Positions 15,917-24,618 are shown, counted from the first letter of the stretch. The stretch is DNA of 64,000 bases from DQWO01 sp964478545 (GCA_964478545.1 CAYZIS010000009.1:19287-83286); one strand, 5' to 3'. The notes: generated by a model not told the origin, from the sequence alone. Program-made: numbers and translations.

Positions 15917-17592
15917 AGCGCCTCCAGTTTTTCCACAATTTCTTCCACGTAAAAATGACGACCATTGTACTTGAGCATCGATTCAAAATAATTGCCGGGA
16001 AAAAACTGCTGCAGCAGGCCGGCAAACTGGCCGGTCACATTTTCCTCGATGACAACGATTTTATCCGCTTTTTGAAAATATCGATCAAGATCAGCTGGCA
16101 GAGGCCAGAGCTGGCTGAAGTGGAGCAGACCCAAATCGTCACGGCTGCTGAGCTCCACCGCCTCACGCGCGGTAGAATAGGTTGATCCCCAGCAAATCAG
16201 CAAGATTTTGTATTCCTTATGTCCGCAAAAGCCAGGTACCAGGCTTTCTCCGGCCAGCACCTCCATCTTTTTCATTCTTTTTTCCGGCATTCGCTGGCTG
16301 AGCTGCTCATCCTCGGTAGTATCGCCATATTCATCATGTTCGTTGCCGTTGGCAATGACGACCCCATCACCATGACCGGGAATTCCCTGGGGAGAAACGC
16401 CGCCGGTCGTCAATTCATATCGCCGGTAATAACTCTCGGTTGCCACCACATGGTAGGTATTTTCACTACCATCAGCCTGCAGCCGGGGAAGGCAGGTGTA
16501 GGAATCAACAAAAAACTGGTCGGTGAGGATAAAAACAGGAACCTGGTACTTATCCGCCAGGTTGAAAGCTTTTTGAGTCAGGTGAAAGGCCTCTTCCAGG
16601 GTTCCGGGAGCAAAAATAACCCGGGGAAATTCTCCGTGCCCGGCATGGAGAACAAGATTCAGGTCGCCCTGCATGGTCCTGGTCGGTAATCCCGTTGCCG
16701 GCCCGGGGCGCTGCGCCAGATGCAAGACCATCGGCGTCTCTGACATCCCCGCCAGACTGATAGATTCTTCCATCAAGGCAAATCCACCTCCTGAGGTGGT
16801 TACCATTGCCCTGGCACCGGCGTACCAGGCGCCGATAGAAGCCCCGGCAGCGGCAATTTCATCCTCATACTGCTCCACCACCATGCCGAATTCACCGGCC
16901 CGCTGGGCCAAATAGATTGCAACACCGGTGGCCGGTGACATGGGATAGAAAGAAAGAAAGTTACAACCACCGGCCACGGCCCCCAAAGCGATGGCCTGGG
17001 AACCATTCATCAGGGAGCGCTCACCAGCATCCAAACATCGCTCAACCTCCAGGCCGTCAATTTTTTCTCCCTGGAAGTAACCGGCCTTCAAGGCCGCCTG
17101 GTTGGCGGCAAGCCGTTTTTCTCCCTTGTCGCCGAATAACGATGCGGTTTTTTCCGCCAGCAGACTGAAATCAAGCCGGAACAGGCCGGAAATCAAGCCG
17201 GAAACCACCATATTTATCGGCATGGGTTCGGCACCCTGAGGTTTGGATTCCAGGGCATACGTCCGATTGTTGTGCCACTTTGCACCACGTTTATCCAGGA
17301 TATCAGCAGGTCCAATGAGGATGGTTTCGGCAGTCAGTCGATTTTCAGCCCAGGCGAAGGCTTCGTTACTGAGGGAAATAAACACATCACTCTTTTTTCG
17401 GTAGCCATTCTTCTCCTGTCCGGCCACCCGGATGGTAACAATATTAACGCCACCCCGAATGCGCGACATAATATCCTTGGCGGCAAACAGGTGGAATCCC
17501 GCTTCTTTCAACACCGGCAACATCAGGGTTTCCAAGGTATTCAATCCCTGCCCAGCTTCCCCGCCAATGATCAGGTTCATATCCATCATCAT
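15913..17592 (-). CDS. korA: 2-oxoacid:ferredoxin oxidoreductase, fused gamma-alpha subunit
   Basis: The 559-residue protein starts with the gamma domain (LIIGGEAGQGLNTLE, RIRGGVN) and continues into the alpha pyrimidine-binding domain (GAVAGGCNFLSFYPMSPATG, VVEQYEDEIAAAGASIGAWYAGARA, TSGGGFALMEESI). This gamma-alpha fusion is usual in anaerobes. The first codons offer several ATGs (MMMDMN). The complex supplies reduced ferredoxin, which fits the rubredoxin and flavodoxin carriers nearby. Confidence 0.9.
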   Translation of the reverse strand: MMMDMNLIIGGEAGQGLNTLETLMLPVLKEAGFHLFAAKDIMSRIRGGVNIVTIRVAGQEKNGYRKKSDVFISLSNEAFAWAENRLTAETILIGPADILDKRGAKWHNNRTYALESKPQGAEPMPINMVVSGLISGLFRLDFSLLAEKTASLFGDKGEKRLAANQAALKAGYFQGEKIDGLEVERCLDAGERSLMNGSQAIALGAVAGGCNFLSFYPMSPATGVAIYLAQRAGEFGMVVEQYEDEIAAAGASIGAWYAGARAMVTTSGGGFALMEESISLAGMSETPMVLHLAQRPGPATGLPTRTMQGDLNLVLHAGHGEFPRVIFAPGTLEEAFHLTQKAFNLADKYQVPVFILTDQFFVDSYTCLPRLQADGSENTYHVVATESYYRRYELTTGGVSPQGIPGHGDGVVIANGNEHDEYGDTTEDEQLSQRMPEKRMKKMEVLAGESLVPGFCGHKEYKILLICWGSTYSTAREAVELSSRDDLGLLHFSQLWPLPADLDRYFQKADKIVVIEENVTGQFAGLLQQFFPGNYFESMLKYNGRHFYVEEIVEKLEAL

Positions 17593-17656
17593 ATCTTATC
17601 CTCTCCACCTTGCTATTTTTGCAGCAACAGCAATCATTTTGATTTCACCAAATCCT

Positions 17657-18085
17657 CTACAAACCAAGCACATAGATCCAGACCACCCCCAGGCCGTAAA
17701 AAATCTGGGCCACGGCCAGCAGCACCAACAGCAGGTTGTTTACCCCATGGACCAGGGGCAGCACCAACCGCCATTTTTTATAGCGATCCAGATAAATGCC
17801 ACTCACCAGACCAATGATGATCAGTGGCAGCATCAGCACCGCTATCCTGGCATGCATGCCGGTTATAAAAGCCGCATGCCAGGTAAAACGGACCATAATG
17901 AAACCAGCAATCAGGCCCAGCAACCAGACAAGCAGTACCACTTCACCCAATCGCACGTGGCGTTTCCAGGCAAATGGCTGCCGTTGATGTCTATGCTGGC
18001 TTTGAAAACGGGCAATCCCAAGGCGCAAAACATAAAAAGAAAGGATGATAGCAGCCAGCTGCAGCAGAGGATGAAACCAGAGCAT
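17657..18085 (-). CDS. Four-helix membrane protein, DUF4079-like, possible cytochrome b
   Basis: This 142-residue protein has four hydrophobic segments (near 5-20, 48-65, 80-97, 112-135) with histidines at their edges (H5, H69-area FTWHAAFITGMHARI, LPLVHGVNN). This spacing is like small b-type haem membrane proteins of the DUF4079 kind. It follows a cytochrome P460-type gene, and the two may form a membrane electron-transfer pair. The haem assignment is inference. Confidence 0.6.
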   Translation of the reverse strand: MLWFHPLLQLAAIILSFYVLRLGIARFQSQHRHQRQPFAWKRHVRLGEVVLLVWLLGLIAGFIMVRFTWHAAFITGMHARIAVLMLPLIIIGLVSGIYLDRYKKWRLVLPLVHGVNNLLLVLLAVAQIFYGLGVVWIYVLGL

Positions 18086-18111
18086 AATCTATATTCCATA
18101 CCAAAGATGAC

Positions 18112-18135
18112 GGGGACAGGATACACCCTGTCCCC
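18112..18135 (-). terminator. GC-rich hairpin after the P460-type cytochrome gene
   Basis: A perfect 9-bp stem (GGGGACAGG / CCTGTCCCC) with a 6-base loop lies 15 bases past the cytochrome stop on the - strand. The T run beyond it is weak, so it may act as a partial terminator between the cytochrome and the membrane gene. Confidence 0.5.
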
Positions 18136-18149
18136 ATTATAATCACTGT

Positions 18150-18629
18150 TTATTTAAACTCATGCAGTAAAATAAAGTCATTACGTTCCCGGGCCGCGTG
18201 GCAACCAATGCACCCCTGAGGCTTACCAGCTTTATCCACTTTACCCGTGGGAGAATATTTCACCCAGAACCAATCTCCAGCGGCCGGGTTATAACCCTTC
18301 ACCTTAACCATCGCTGTGATTGCCTTCAATTCCTTCTTTTTATTGAAATTATCTTTGACAATCATCGTACCATAAGCTGCCGGCGGTTTTGCCGATGACA
18401 ACCCGGCTTGATTGACAAATACCTGGTGCAACATCCCATGAGGGGAATGTCCTTTTTGAATCCCCTGATGGTCAGGCCAATTCTGCCACTGATGATAGGG
18501 GGATGTTTTGGAAATGTAGGTCCAGATGGCCGCTGGATCAGCGGAGGGCATCTCCGCAAAACATATCCCGACACCAAACAGTAAAACCATTGAAACTACC
18601 ACTACGATACCAAGTTTCTTTTTCATCAT
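18150..18629 (-). CDS. Exported cytochrome P460-type monohaem protein
   Basis: This 159-residue protein has a signal peptide (VVVVSMVLLFGVGICFA) and the cytochrome P460 pattern: AYGTMIVKDNF, a GDWFWVKYSPTGKV block, then GCIGCHAARERNDFIL near the C-terminus with the single CxxCH haem site. P460 proteins oxidise hydroxylamine or NO-type compounds in some bacteria; in anaerobes the role is undefined. It precedes the membrane protein at 17657 on the same strand. Confidence 0.8.
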   Translation of the reverse strand: MMKKKLGIVVVVSMVLLFGVGICFAEMPSADPAAIWTYISKTSPYHQWQNWPDHQGIQKGHSPHGMLHQVFVNQAGLSSAKPPAAYGTMIVKDNFNKKKELKAITAMVKVKGYNPAAGDWFWVKYSPTGKVDKAGKPQGCIGCHAARERNDFILLHEFK

Positions 18630-18676
18630 CTGCCTCCTCTATGGTTTGAAGTTTACCTGATAGCTGTCTTGAAAAA

Positions 18677-19507
18677 TCAGGATAACTCATCCTTCATTTC
18701 CAGTAATCTTAGGGCTGTCTTTTCACCCAGGAAAACCAGGGATTCAATATCCAGGTAACAAAGCACCGTTGCATCAAACAAAATTTTTACTTTTGCCGGA
18801 AAGCCATCATCACGATCCTCATCCCAGTAATAGAGCAGGAAAGGAATCTTTGGCAGGGGATGAAACACCGCATGAAACTCGGCATTGGTTTCCATGGGCG
18901 GCGAGGATGCCCCCAACTTCAAAAGCACCTCATTCAACTCTTCCATTCGGCCGGTGAAGGCCGCGGCAATTTCATCTTCACATCCTTCTTCGAAGGCTTT
19001 TTTCTTGGCCAGAGCTCCCGGCAGCTCACCCATGGCAACCCAATTTCCTTTCAACGGTTCCCGGCAGGCCTGGGCAATATAATTGTATAACAGGACGTGC
19101 TCCCAGACATCATATTCGCAGCCATCAAGGGGAATAGCCTCATTCTTATTCACCGCGTATTGGTGTCCCAGGAGCGTAATCACCAGTGATCCCTTACCCT
19201 CCTGCAGGAAAAACTCTGCCCCCAGAAAAGGAGCCAGCTCTCTCAAGTCATACTCCTGGATTTTGCTGATGACATGCTTTTTAGCGCTGACAAAATGTTC
19301 AGGAAATGCTGTTACCCCTCCTGCTTCCTGCTCTTTCAAGATCGCCTCCACCCGGGCCAGTTTCTGCGGTTCAAAATGTGGGCAGGATGACGGTGCCACC
19401 CCTTCCCGCAGCACGTGGGTGGCGAAAGCCATACAGGTGAGGTAGCCGCAATCACCGCAGTTGGTCCGCGGCAGCATTTTCAAAAGTTCTAAAATCTGTA
19501 GAGCCAT
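18677..19507 (-). CDS. Iron-sulfur protein with DUF3786 domain
   Basis: The N-terminus (residues 1-50) holds a four-cysteine iron-sulfur motif of the corrinoid Fe-S protein type: TNCGDCGYLTCMAFA then CPHF. The rest is a DUF3786 domain (VITLLGHQYAVNKN, ILLYNYIAQA-like, GNWVAMGELP, PFLLYYWDEDRDDGFPAKVKILFD, CYLDIESLVFLGE). Genes of this form are common in anaerobes with corrinoid metabolism; the function is unknown. Start 19507 (MALQILELLK) is preferred over 19519 because it begins the conserved helix. Confidence 0.8.
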   Translation of the reverse strand: MALQILELLKMLPRTNCGDCGYLTCMAFATHVLREGVAPSSCPHFEPQKLARVEAILKEQEAGGVTAFPEHFVSAKKHVISKIQEYDLRELAPFLGAEFFLQEGKGSLVITLLGHQYAVNKNEAIPLDGCEYDVWEHVLLYNYIAQACREPLKGNWVAMGELPGALAKKKAFEEGCEDEIAAAFTGRMEELNEVLLKLGASSPPMETNAEFHAVFHPLPKIPFLLYYWDEDRDDGFPAKVKILFDATVLCYLDIESLVFLGEKTALRLLEMKDELS

Positions 19508-19564
19508 CTCACATCCCAACTGATTTATTTAAAAACCATAGGTAAAAAAAGACAGTATGAATTT

Positions 19565-21622
19565 TTAAGAGTCCAGCGCCTGTCGTAGTTCATCTGCATC
19601 GGTAATTGCCGACTGGCAGGCGAACTGTTCACACAGGAAAGCTCTTGCCTGTCCATCTCCCGCCGGCAGGGTTTGCAAAAAGGGAATCAGCTGGGCCAAA
19701 GCCTTTCTTTTTTCATCTGCAGGGCAAAAAACCGTCACCAGGGAGGGATGAAATTGCCGTTGGGCAATGTGAAGCATCTCCCTGGCCAGGGGTTCATCCT
19801 CCGCTTCAATCACCAGTTCCCGCCCGGGACCGAGGAGAAAATCAAGCACCGAAAGTAAATGGGTAACTGCTTCAGGATGAGTTGCAGTAACAGTCAGGCT
19901 GGATTGAATCACTCGTTCACCCCGTTCTTCAAATTCCGTCTTACCGGTCAAACGACCAAGATACAAAAGGACATACGCCGCCACTGAATTACTAGCCGGA
20001 ATTGCGCCATCCACCTGTTCAACCGGACGAACGAGAAGCTGCTCCCCGTCGTTGCCAGTAAAGAAGAATCGGCCATTAGAGTCGTCCCAGAACAGTTCAT
20101 TCATTTTATCAGTAAGTGCCAAGGCTTTTTCAAGCCAGCGAGGTTCATGGGTTGTAGTAAATAATTCCGCCAATCCCCAAACCAGAAACGCATAATCATC
20201 AAGACAGCCGTGATGTTCGGCTTCTCCTTGGCAGAATCGACGCCATAAACCACCATCCGGACGTTGAAGTTGGGCAAGCAGAAAATCCGCCGCGTTTTGG
20301 GCCAGCCTGATATATTCCTGCTGTCCAAAGGCCCTGCCGGCCCTGGCCAGGACGGCAATCATCAATCCATTCCATGAGGTGATGATTTTGTCATCTTTCA
20401 AGGGATGAACCCGTTGCTCACGAATACGGAATAAACTCTTGCGGGCTTTTTCCAGCTCCGCTTTTACCTCTTCCTCCGGCCGTTGTTCAGCCTCGGAAAA
20501 CGCTGATAAACTGGCGGTCAGGTGGAGAATACTGGTCCTTTTTTCAAAATTTCCAGCCGCGGTTATATTGAAATAACGGCAAAATAATTCACCGGTTTCC
20601 ACCCCAAGATGTTCTTTGATTTCCGCCGGAGTCCAGACATAAAAACATCCTTCTTCCCCTTCGCTATCGGCATCTTCAGCGGTATAAAAAGCCCCTTCAG
20701 GAGAAGCCATAGATCCGGCCAGGTAATTGACTATTTCTTTGACGACCTGAGAATAAAAAGTTTTGCCAGTCAATTGCCAGGCTTCCGTATAGACCATGAG
20801 CAGCATTGCCTGGTCATAGAGCATCTTCTCAAAATGGGGAACTAGCCATTTTTCATCGACAGAATAGCGGTGGAAACCAAAACCAATCTGGTCAAACAGC
20901 CCCCCGTAACGGATACTCTCGAGAGTTTTCTCCACCATCTCCAAGGCCTGGCGGTCACCGCTGCGCCGGTACCAGCGGAGCAGGAAGGTTAAATTATGGG
21001 CAGTGGGAAATTTGGGAGCAGAGCCAAAGCCACCATGCCGGCGGTCATAGTTTTCCTGCAGATGCTGAAAAGCTTTTTCCATCAACCGGGCATCAGCAGT
21101 CACAGACGGAGACAATTGTACTTCCATTCCCTGTAGCAGACTGGTCACCTGATCACCGGTCTGGAGGAGTTTGTGCCGATCATGCTGCCACAAACGGGCC
21201 ATATGCTGCAACAGGTCGATAAAACCCGGCATTCCCATCCGGCGGTGCCGGGGGAAGTAGGTCCCGGCAAAAAACGGCTTGCCTTCAGGGGTCATAAAAA
21301 CAGACAGGGGCCAACCACCACGCCCGGTCAATGCCTGACAGGCAATCATATAGATCTGATCAATATCCGGCCGCTCTTCACGGTCCACTTTAATGGGGAC
21401 AAACCACTGGTTCAACAGTGATGCAATCTCGTCGTTCTCAAAAGATTCATGGGCCATGACGTGGCACCAGTGGCAGGTGGAATAACCCACCGAAAGAAAA
21501 ATTGGTTTATCCTCCTTCCGGGCTTTCTGCAGGGCTTCCTCTCCCCAGGGGTACCAATCCACCGGGTTGTCGACATGTTGAAGCAGGTAGGGACTTTTTT
21601 CATTCTCAAGATGGTTGGCCAT
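19565..21622 (-). CDS. DUF255 / YyaL-type thioredoxin-fold protein (SSP411-like)
   Basis: This 685-residue protein begins MANHLENEKSPYLLQHVDNP, the invariant start of the YyaL/SSP411 family, followed by a thioredoxin-like domain with STCHWCHVMAHESF (Cys50, Cys53) and an alpha-toroid like that of N-acylglucosamine epimerases (FGSAPKFPTAHNLTFLLRW, HFEKMLYDQAML). The role is unclear. An open frame extends 107 codons further upstream, but that part runs through a family E repeat and is not family sequence, so 21622 is the start. A selenocysteine glutaredoxin lies upstream on the same strand. Confidence 0.92.
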   Translation of the reverse strand: MANHLENEKSPYLLQHVDNPVDWYPWGEEALQKARKEDKPIFLSVGYSTCHWCHVMAHESFENDEIASLLNQWFVPIKVDREERPDIDQIYMIACQALTGRGGWPLSVFMTPEGKPFFAGTYFPRHRRMGMPGFIDLLQHMARLWQHDRHKLLQTGDQVTSLLQGMEVQLSPSVTADARLMEKAFQHLQENYDRRHGGFGSAPKFPTAHNLTFLLRWYRRSGDRQALEMVEKTLESIRYGGLFDQIGFGFHRYSVDEKWLVPHFEKMLYDQAMLLMVYTEAWQLTGKTFYSQVVKEIVNYLAGSMASPEGAFYTAEDADSEGEEGCFYVWTPAEIKEHLGVETGELFCRYFNITAAGNFEKRTSILHLTASLSAFSEAEQRPEEEVKAELEKARKSLFRIREQRVHPLKDDKIITSWNGLMIAVLARAGRAFGQQEYIRLAQNAADFLLAQLQRPDGGLWRRFCQGEAEHHGCLDDYAFLVWGLAELFTTTHEPRWLEKALALTDKMNELFWDDSNGRFFFTGNDGEQLLVRPVEQVDGAIPASNSVAAYVLLYLGRLTGKTEFEERGERVIQSSLTVTATHPEAVTHLLSVLDFLLGPGRELVIEAEDEPLAREMLHIAQRQFHPSLVTVFCPADEKRKALAQLIPFLQTLPAGDGQARAFLCEQFACQSAITDADELRQALDS

Positions 21623-21670
21623 GGTCTCCCCGATAACTGGGTGTGAAAAATAAGCAGGGGGTTTGGGCGG

Positions 21671-21818
21671 GATGCCCGCAACCCAAAAGAAATTTTCTGA
21701 GGATGTTCCGGCATGGCTCTTGCTCATTCTTGCCGGCTGTCCATGGCCTGCCTGTCGGCAGACACGGCTGCGAGCCAAGCCCGAACATCCTGAAATGTAT
21801 TCCCGGCAATACCAGGAA
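21671..21818. repeat. Repeat family E, full copy
   Basis: The left half runs from gatgcccgcaacccaaaag to GGATGTTCCGGCATGGCTC, the centre is a variable GC-rich hairpin, and the right half is GAGCCAAGCCCGAACATCC plus a tail. The two 19-base halves are imperfect inverse complements. Other copies are at 32890-32952 (left half), 34747-34911 (full) and 53969-54060 (right half). Confidence 0.75.
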
Positions 21819-21833
21819 GAAAATTGAAGCAGC

Positions 21834-22079
21834 TTATAAGCCGGCTGCTGCCAACATTTTATCAATTTCCTGGGGATTGAAGCCAACCCGGTGATCTTCA
21901 CCAATGACAACCACGGGAACTTGACGTTTGCCGGAAATATCAACCATTTCCTTTAGGGCTCGAGGATTTTCACGCACATCAAACACTTCATAATCGACCT
22001 CTTTTTGCGAAAGATACTCTTTCGCTGTCTGGCAATGGGGTCAGGTGGAGAGGGAATAAATTTTTACGGTTACAGCCAT
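21834..22079 (-). CDS. Glutaredoxin-like selenoprotein (in-frame TGA at the active site)
   Basis: Read through TGA at 22041-22043, this gene gives 81 residues: MAVTVKIYSLST-U-PHCQTAKEYLSQ and on through KRQVPVVVIGEDHRVGF, a complete glutaredoxin-like fold with cis-Pro (VPVV). The TGA falls exactly where the first Cys of the CPxC redox pair is expected, giving UPHC. A perfect 8-bp hairpin (GCGAAAGA / TCTTTCGC, loop GTA, 22007-22025) starts 15 bases after the TGA, with a G first in the loop, as expected for a bacterial SECIS element. ATG 22079 has a GAGGTG ribosome site 5 bases upstream. Alternative: a nonsense-broken gene, but both sides of the TGA are intact. Confidence 0.85.
22007..22025 (-). 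promoter_or_regulatory. Candidate bacterial SECIS hairpin for the glutaredoxin TGA
   Basis: On the - strand the coding sequence folds into an 8-bp perfect stem with a 3-base loop (GTA). The loop lies 24 bases beyond the TGA, inside the 16-37 base range described for bacterial SECIS elements. It would bind SelB carrying Sec-tRNA. Confidence 0.7.
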
Positions 22080-22104
22080 AGCAACACCTCACAGATTTTC
22101 AAGG

Positions 22105-22293
22105 TTATCCCAACCGGGGATCAACGCCGGTAAAATTGCATTCAGGAGCATAACAGGTCACGTTGCTGAATTCACATTTCTTATGGCAGGAAGGGCATGC
22201 CTCCGGTGGTTCCAGAGCCTTGAGCGTATAGCCGCAGGCAGAACACTTCCAATAGCTTTTTGGCATTTCCGGCTGTTTTTCAGTCATTATCAT
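22105..22293 (-). CDS. Small rubredoxin-like metal-ribbon protein
   Basis: This 62-residue protein carries SYWKCSACGYTLKA and EACPSCHKKCEF, two CxxC pairs in the spacing of a rubrerythrin-type rubredoxin domain, then CYAPECNFTGVDPRLG, a tail common in anaerobe rubredoxin-like proteins. ATG 22287 is an alternative start. It lies between ferritin and the selenoprotein glutaredoxin on the same strand, with short gaps, and probably serves in peroxide or iron metabolism. Confidence 0.82.
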   Translation of the reverse strand: MIMTEKQPEMPKSYWKCSACGYTLKALEPPEACPSCHKKCEFSNVTCYAPECNFTGVDPRLG

Positions 22294-22330
22294 TCTCCTT
22301 TATGGGTTCGCTTCACAACCTACACCACAA

Positions 22331-22840
22331 CTACTTTCCGCTGGCCGGCATGGTAAAAGCCCTGACCCCAAGTTCCTGGTCCAGCATGAAAATGGCATTG
22401 CCCTGGTTGCCCACCAGTTTCAATTTCTGCACAATTTCATCGGCGGAAGCTTCTTCCTCCACCTGTTCAGTAACAAACCACTGGAGAAAGATATTGGAAG
22501 CATGGTCTTTTTCCTCAATGGCAATATCCATCAGGTCATTGATCCGGCCGGTGATATACTGTTCATGTTTGTACGCCGCCTCGAAGGCTTCCAACGGGCT
22601 TTCCCAAACCATTTCAGGGCTATCGATCTGGGTCAGAGTGACCCGCCCGCCACGCTCGATAATAAAATCATAAATCTTCATGGCATGAACCATCTCTTCG
22701 GTAGCCTGAACTTTCATCCATTGGGCAAAACCGGAAAAATTCATCTCGGAAAAGCTCGAAGATATAGACAAATAAAGATAAGCGGAAAAAATTTCTGCAT
22801 TAATCTGGTCATTTAAAGCCTTTTCAATTTGTTCTTTCAA
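22331..22840 (-). CDS. ftnA: Ferritin (non-haem)
   Basis: This 169-residue protein is a bacterial non-haem ferritin with iron ligands E16, E49 and H52 (NAEIFSAYLYLS, ATEEMVHAMKIYDFI) and the second half ITGRINDLMDIAIEEKDHAS and FLQWFVTEQVEEE. It oxidises and stores iron and detoxifies oxygen species. It leads the - strand set ferritin / rubredoxin-like / glutaredoxin / DUF255. Confidence 0.95.
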   Translation of the reverse strand: MKEQIEKALNDQINAEIFSAYLYLSISSSFSEMNFSGFAQWMKVQATEEMVHAMKIYDFIIERGGRVTLTQIDSPEMVWESPLEAFEAAYKHEQYITGRINDLMDIAIEEKDHASNIFLQWFVTEQVEEEASADEIVQKLKLVGNQGNAIFMLDQELGVRAFTMPASGK

Positions 22841-22941
22841 TATTTTTCATTCTCCTTTGCGCATGCATTTAGATTAGGGGTTGAAGGAATAATCAAGCTT
22901 CCCGGCAAAACATACCCTGGAAGTATCTGATCCATACACTA

Positions 22942-22971
22942 TAATAACACATACTATATTAGCTTTGTCAA
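22942..22971 (-). promoter_or_regulatory. Possible sigma70-type promoter for ferritin
   Basis: On the - strand TTGACA (22971-22966) is followed after 18 bases by TTATTA (22947-22942). The -35 box is a full match; the -10 box is weaker and the spacing is one longer than ideal. It lies about 100 bases upstream of the ferritin ATG. Confidence 0.35.
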
Positions 22972-23046
22972 GTTAAAATGCTATAATTATCATATACTGA
23001 TGGACAGATAAACGCGACCAATAGGGGAGAAAAAGCAGCAGATATT

Positions 23047-23075
23047 TTGCATTCACAGTCATTTTTTGCTAGGAT
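23047..23075 (+). promoter_or_regulatory. Possible promoter for the DUF2628-trmH operon
   Basis: TTGCAT (23047-23052) and TAGGAT (23070-23075) are separated by 17 bases and lie about 50 bases upstream of the DUF2628 ATG. The match is moderate. Confidence 0.3.
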
Positions 23076-23127
23076 AGCATATGAATATCAGAACAATATA
23101 ACCTTTCAACAATCGGTGTAACCCTCA

Positions 23128-23505
23128 ATGAAAACATTCAGAGTCTACGAACATGAGTTTTACGGCTACGAAGCGGTAAAACAGGGCTTTTCCTGGCCGG
23201 CGCTATTTTTCGGTTTTATCTGGGCCATGGTCAAAAAACTCTGGAAAGTTTCTGTCATACTCTTCCTGTCTTTCATTCTCATCAACTTCCTGAGCACCAT
23301 CGCCCGGGAATCTCATTCTATTCTCCTCTCTTTACTGACAATGGTCGGTTACCTGGCATTATGGTTGATCCCTGGCTGGCAGGGAAATTTGTGGCGGGAA
23401 CACCAGCTTGAAAGCAGTGGTTACCGCCTGATCAAGACTGTCGTTGCCACCAACCCAATACAGGCGGTTATTCAAGTTAGCGATGAAGAGCTTCACCAAC
23501 CATGA
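23128..23505 (+). CDS. DUF2628 membrane protein
   Basis: This 125-residue protein begins with a short cytosolic part ending in GFSWPALFFGFIWAMVKKLWK, the DUF2628 signature, then two or three membrane helices (SVILFLSFILINFL, LLTMVGYLALWLIP) and GWQGNLWREHQLESSGYRL. The function of the family is unknown. Its TGA overlaps the trmH start (ATGA), so the two are co-translated. Confidence 0.85.
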   Translation: MKTFRVYEHEFYGYEAVKQGFSWPALFFGFIWAMVKKLWKVSVILFLSFILINFLSTIARESHSILLSLLTMVGYLALWLIPGWQGNLWREHQLESSGYRLIKTVVATNPIQAVIQVSDEELHQP

Positions 23506-24167
23506 ATAACCATCGCTTTCAGCGCCTGGCCGAGGTCCTGAACTGTCGCCAGCCGGATTTGACGGTGATCATGGATAATGTCCACAAGCCTCACAACCTG
23601 GCGGCCATTGTCCGTACCTGTGATGCGGTTGGTATTCTTGAAGCCCATGCCATCTCTTCCAGCTCATCCATCTGTTTAAGCCAGAAAGCGGCCGGGGGCT
23701 GCAAGAAATGGATTGCCATCAAAACCCATAAAACCATCCAGGAGGCCTACAGCCACCTGAGGCAGCAGGGTTTCAAGATTTATGCGGCCCATTTTGATTC
23801 CCATGCCCGTGATTTCCGCCAGTTTGACTACACCATCCCTACCGCCATCGTTGTCGGGGCGGAACTGGATGGCATTTCCCCCGCAGCGGTGGACCTTTGT
23901 GATGGTACCATTATCATCCCCATGGTTGGCCTGGTCCAGTCGTTGAATGTTTCGGTGGCTACCGCCCTGATCCTTTTTGAAGCCCAGCGGCAGCGGCAGG
24001 TAGCCGGGATGTATGATTCTGTCCGCCTTGACCACCACAGGTACGAACTCCTGTTGTTTGAATGGCTGCATCCAAAAGTTGCCGTTTATTGCCAGAGACA
24101 CCGGCTTCCTTATCCTAAAACCAATGAAGAAGGGGAGATCATCGAACCACTGGCCGACCGTAACTGA
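23502..24167 (+). CDS. trmH: tRNA (guanosine-18-2'-O)-methyltransferase TrmH
   Basis: This 221-residue SPOUT methyltransferase shows the three TrmH motifs: VHKPHNLAAIVRTCDAVG, PTAIVVGAELDGIS and IPMVGLVQSLNVSVATALILFE, the last forming the trefoil knot that binds S-adenosylmethionine. It methylates the ribose of G18 in tRNA. It is translationally coupled to DUF2628. The yjbQ copy that follows is 34 bases away. Confidence 0.93.
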   Translation: MNNHRFQRLAEVLNCRQPDLTVIMDNVHKPHNLAAIVRTCDAVGILEAHAISSSSSICLSQKAAGGCKKWIAIKTHKTIQEAYSHLRQQGFKIYAAHFDSHARDFRQFDYTIPTAIVVGAELDGISPAAVDLCDGTIIIPMVGLVQSLNVSVATALILFEAQRQRQVAGMYDSVRLDHHRYELLLFEWLHPKVAVYCQRHRLPYPKTNEEGEIIEPLADRN

Positions 24168-24201
24168 ACGGTAACCACCATACTAAATGAGGATTGATAC
24201 C

Positions 24202-24618
24202 ATGGTTTACCAACAGACATTGACACTCCAAACTCACGGACACCGCGATCTCCATGACCTGACCAAAAACATCAGTGAGATCGCCAAAAATTCCGGGATA
24301 ATGACGGGTACAGCGCATATATTTAATATCGGCAGTACGGCCGCCGTGGGCACCATTGAATTTGAACCGGGTCTCCAGCAGGACCTGCCGGACATCCTGG
24401 ACAAGCTCATGCCCCCCAACCGCAGCTACGGTCATGAACAAACCTGGCATGACGGCAACGGGCACTCCCACCTGCAGGCTACCCTGCTCGGCTCCTCCCT
24501 GACCGTCCCCATCCAGGAAGGCAAGTTGATCTTAGGAACCTGGCAGCAGATCTTCCACCTGGAATGCGACATCAAACCCCGCCAGCGCCAGATCATGGTC
24601 ACCGTGATGGGTGAGTGA
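24202..24618 (+). CDS. yjbQ: YjbQ family protein (UPF0047), copy 2
   Basis: This 138-residue protein has the YjbQ core (HIFNIGSTAAVGTIEFEPG, HDGNGHSHLQATLLG, KLILGTWQQIFHLECDIKPRQR). It differs from copy 1 at 10810 by carrying GSTAAVGTIE in place of HTTAAVTINE, so one of the usual metal-site histidines is replaced by Gly/Ser. ATG 24202 is chosen because GAGG lies 8 bases upstream; 24187 is an in-frame alternative. Confidence 0.9.
   Translation: MVYQQTLTLQTHGHRDLHDLTKNISEIAKNSGIMTGTAHIFNIGSTAAVGTIEFEPGLQQDLPDILDKLMPPNRSYGHEQTWHDGNGHSHLQATLLGSSLTVPIQEGKLILGTWQQIFHLECDIKPRQRQIMVTVMGE

Noticed and set aside
21623..21943. 107-residue N-terminal extension of the DUF255 protein
   Set aside because: It runs through a family E repeat and the 3' end of the glutaredoxin gene, and the family begins at MANHLENEKSPYL.
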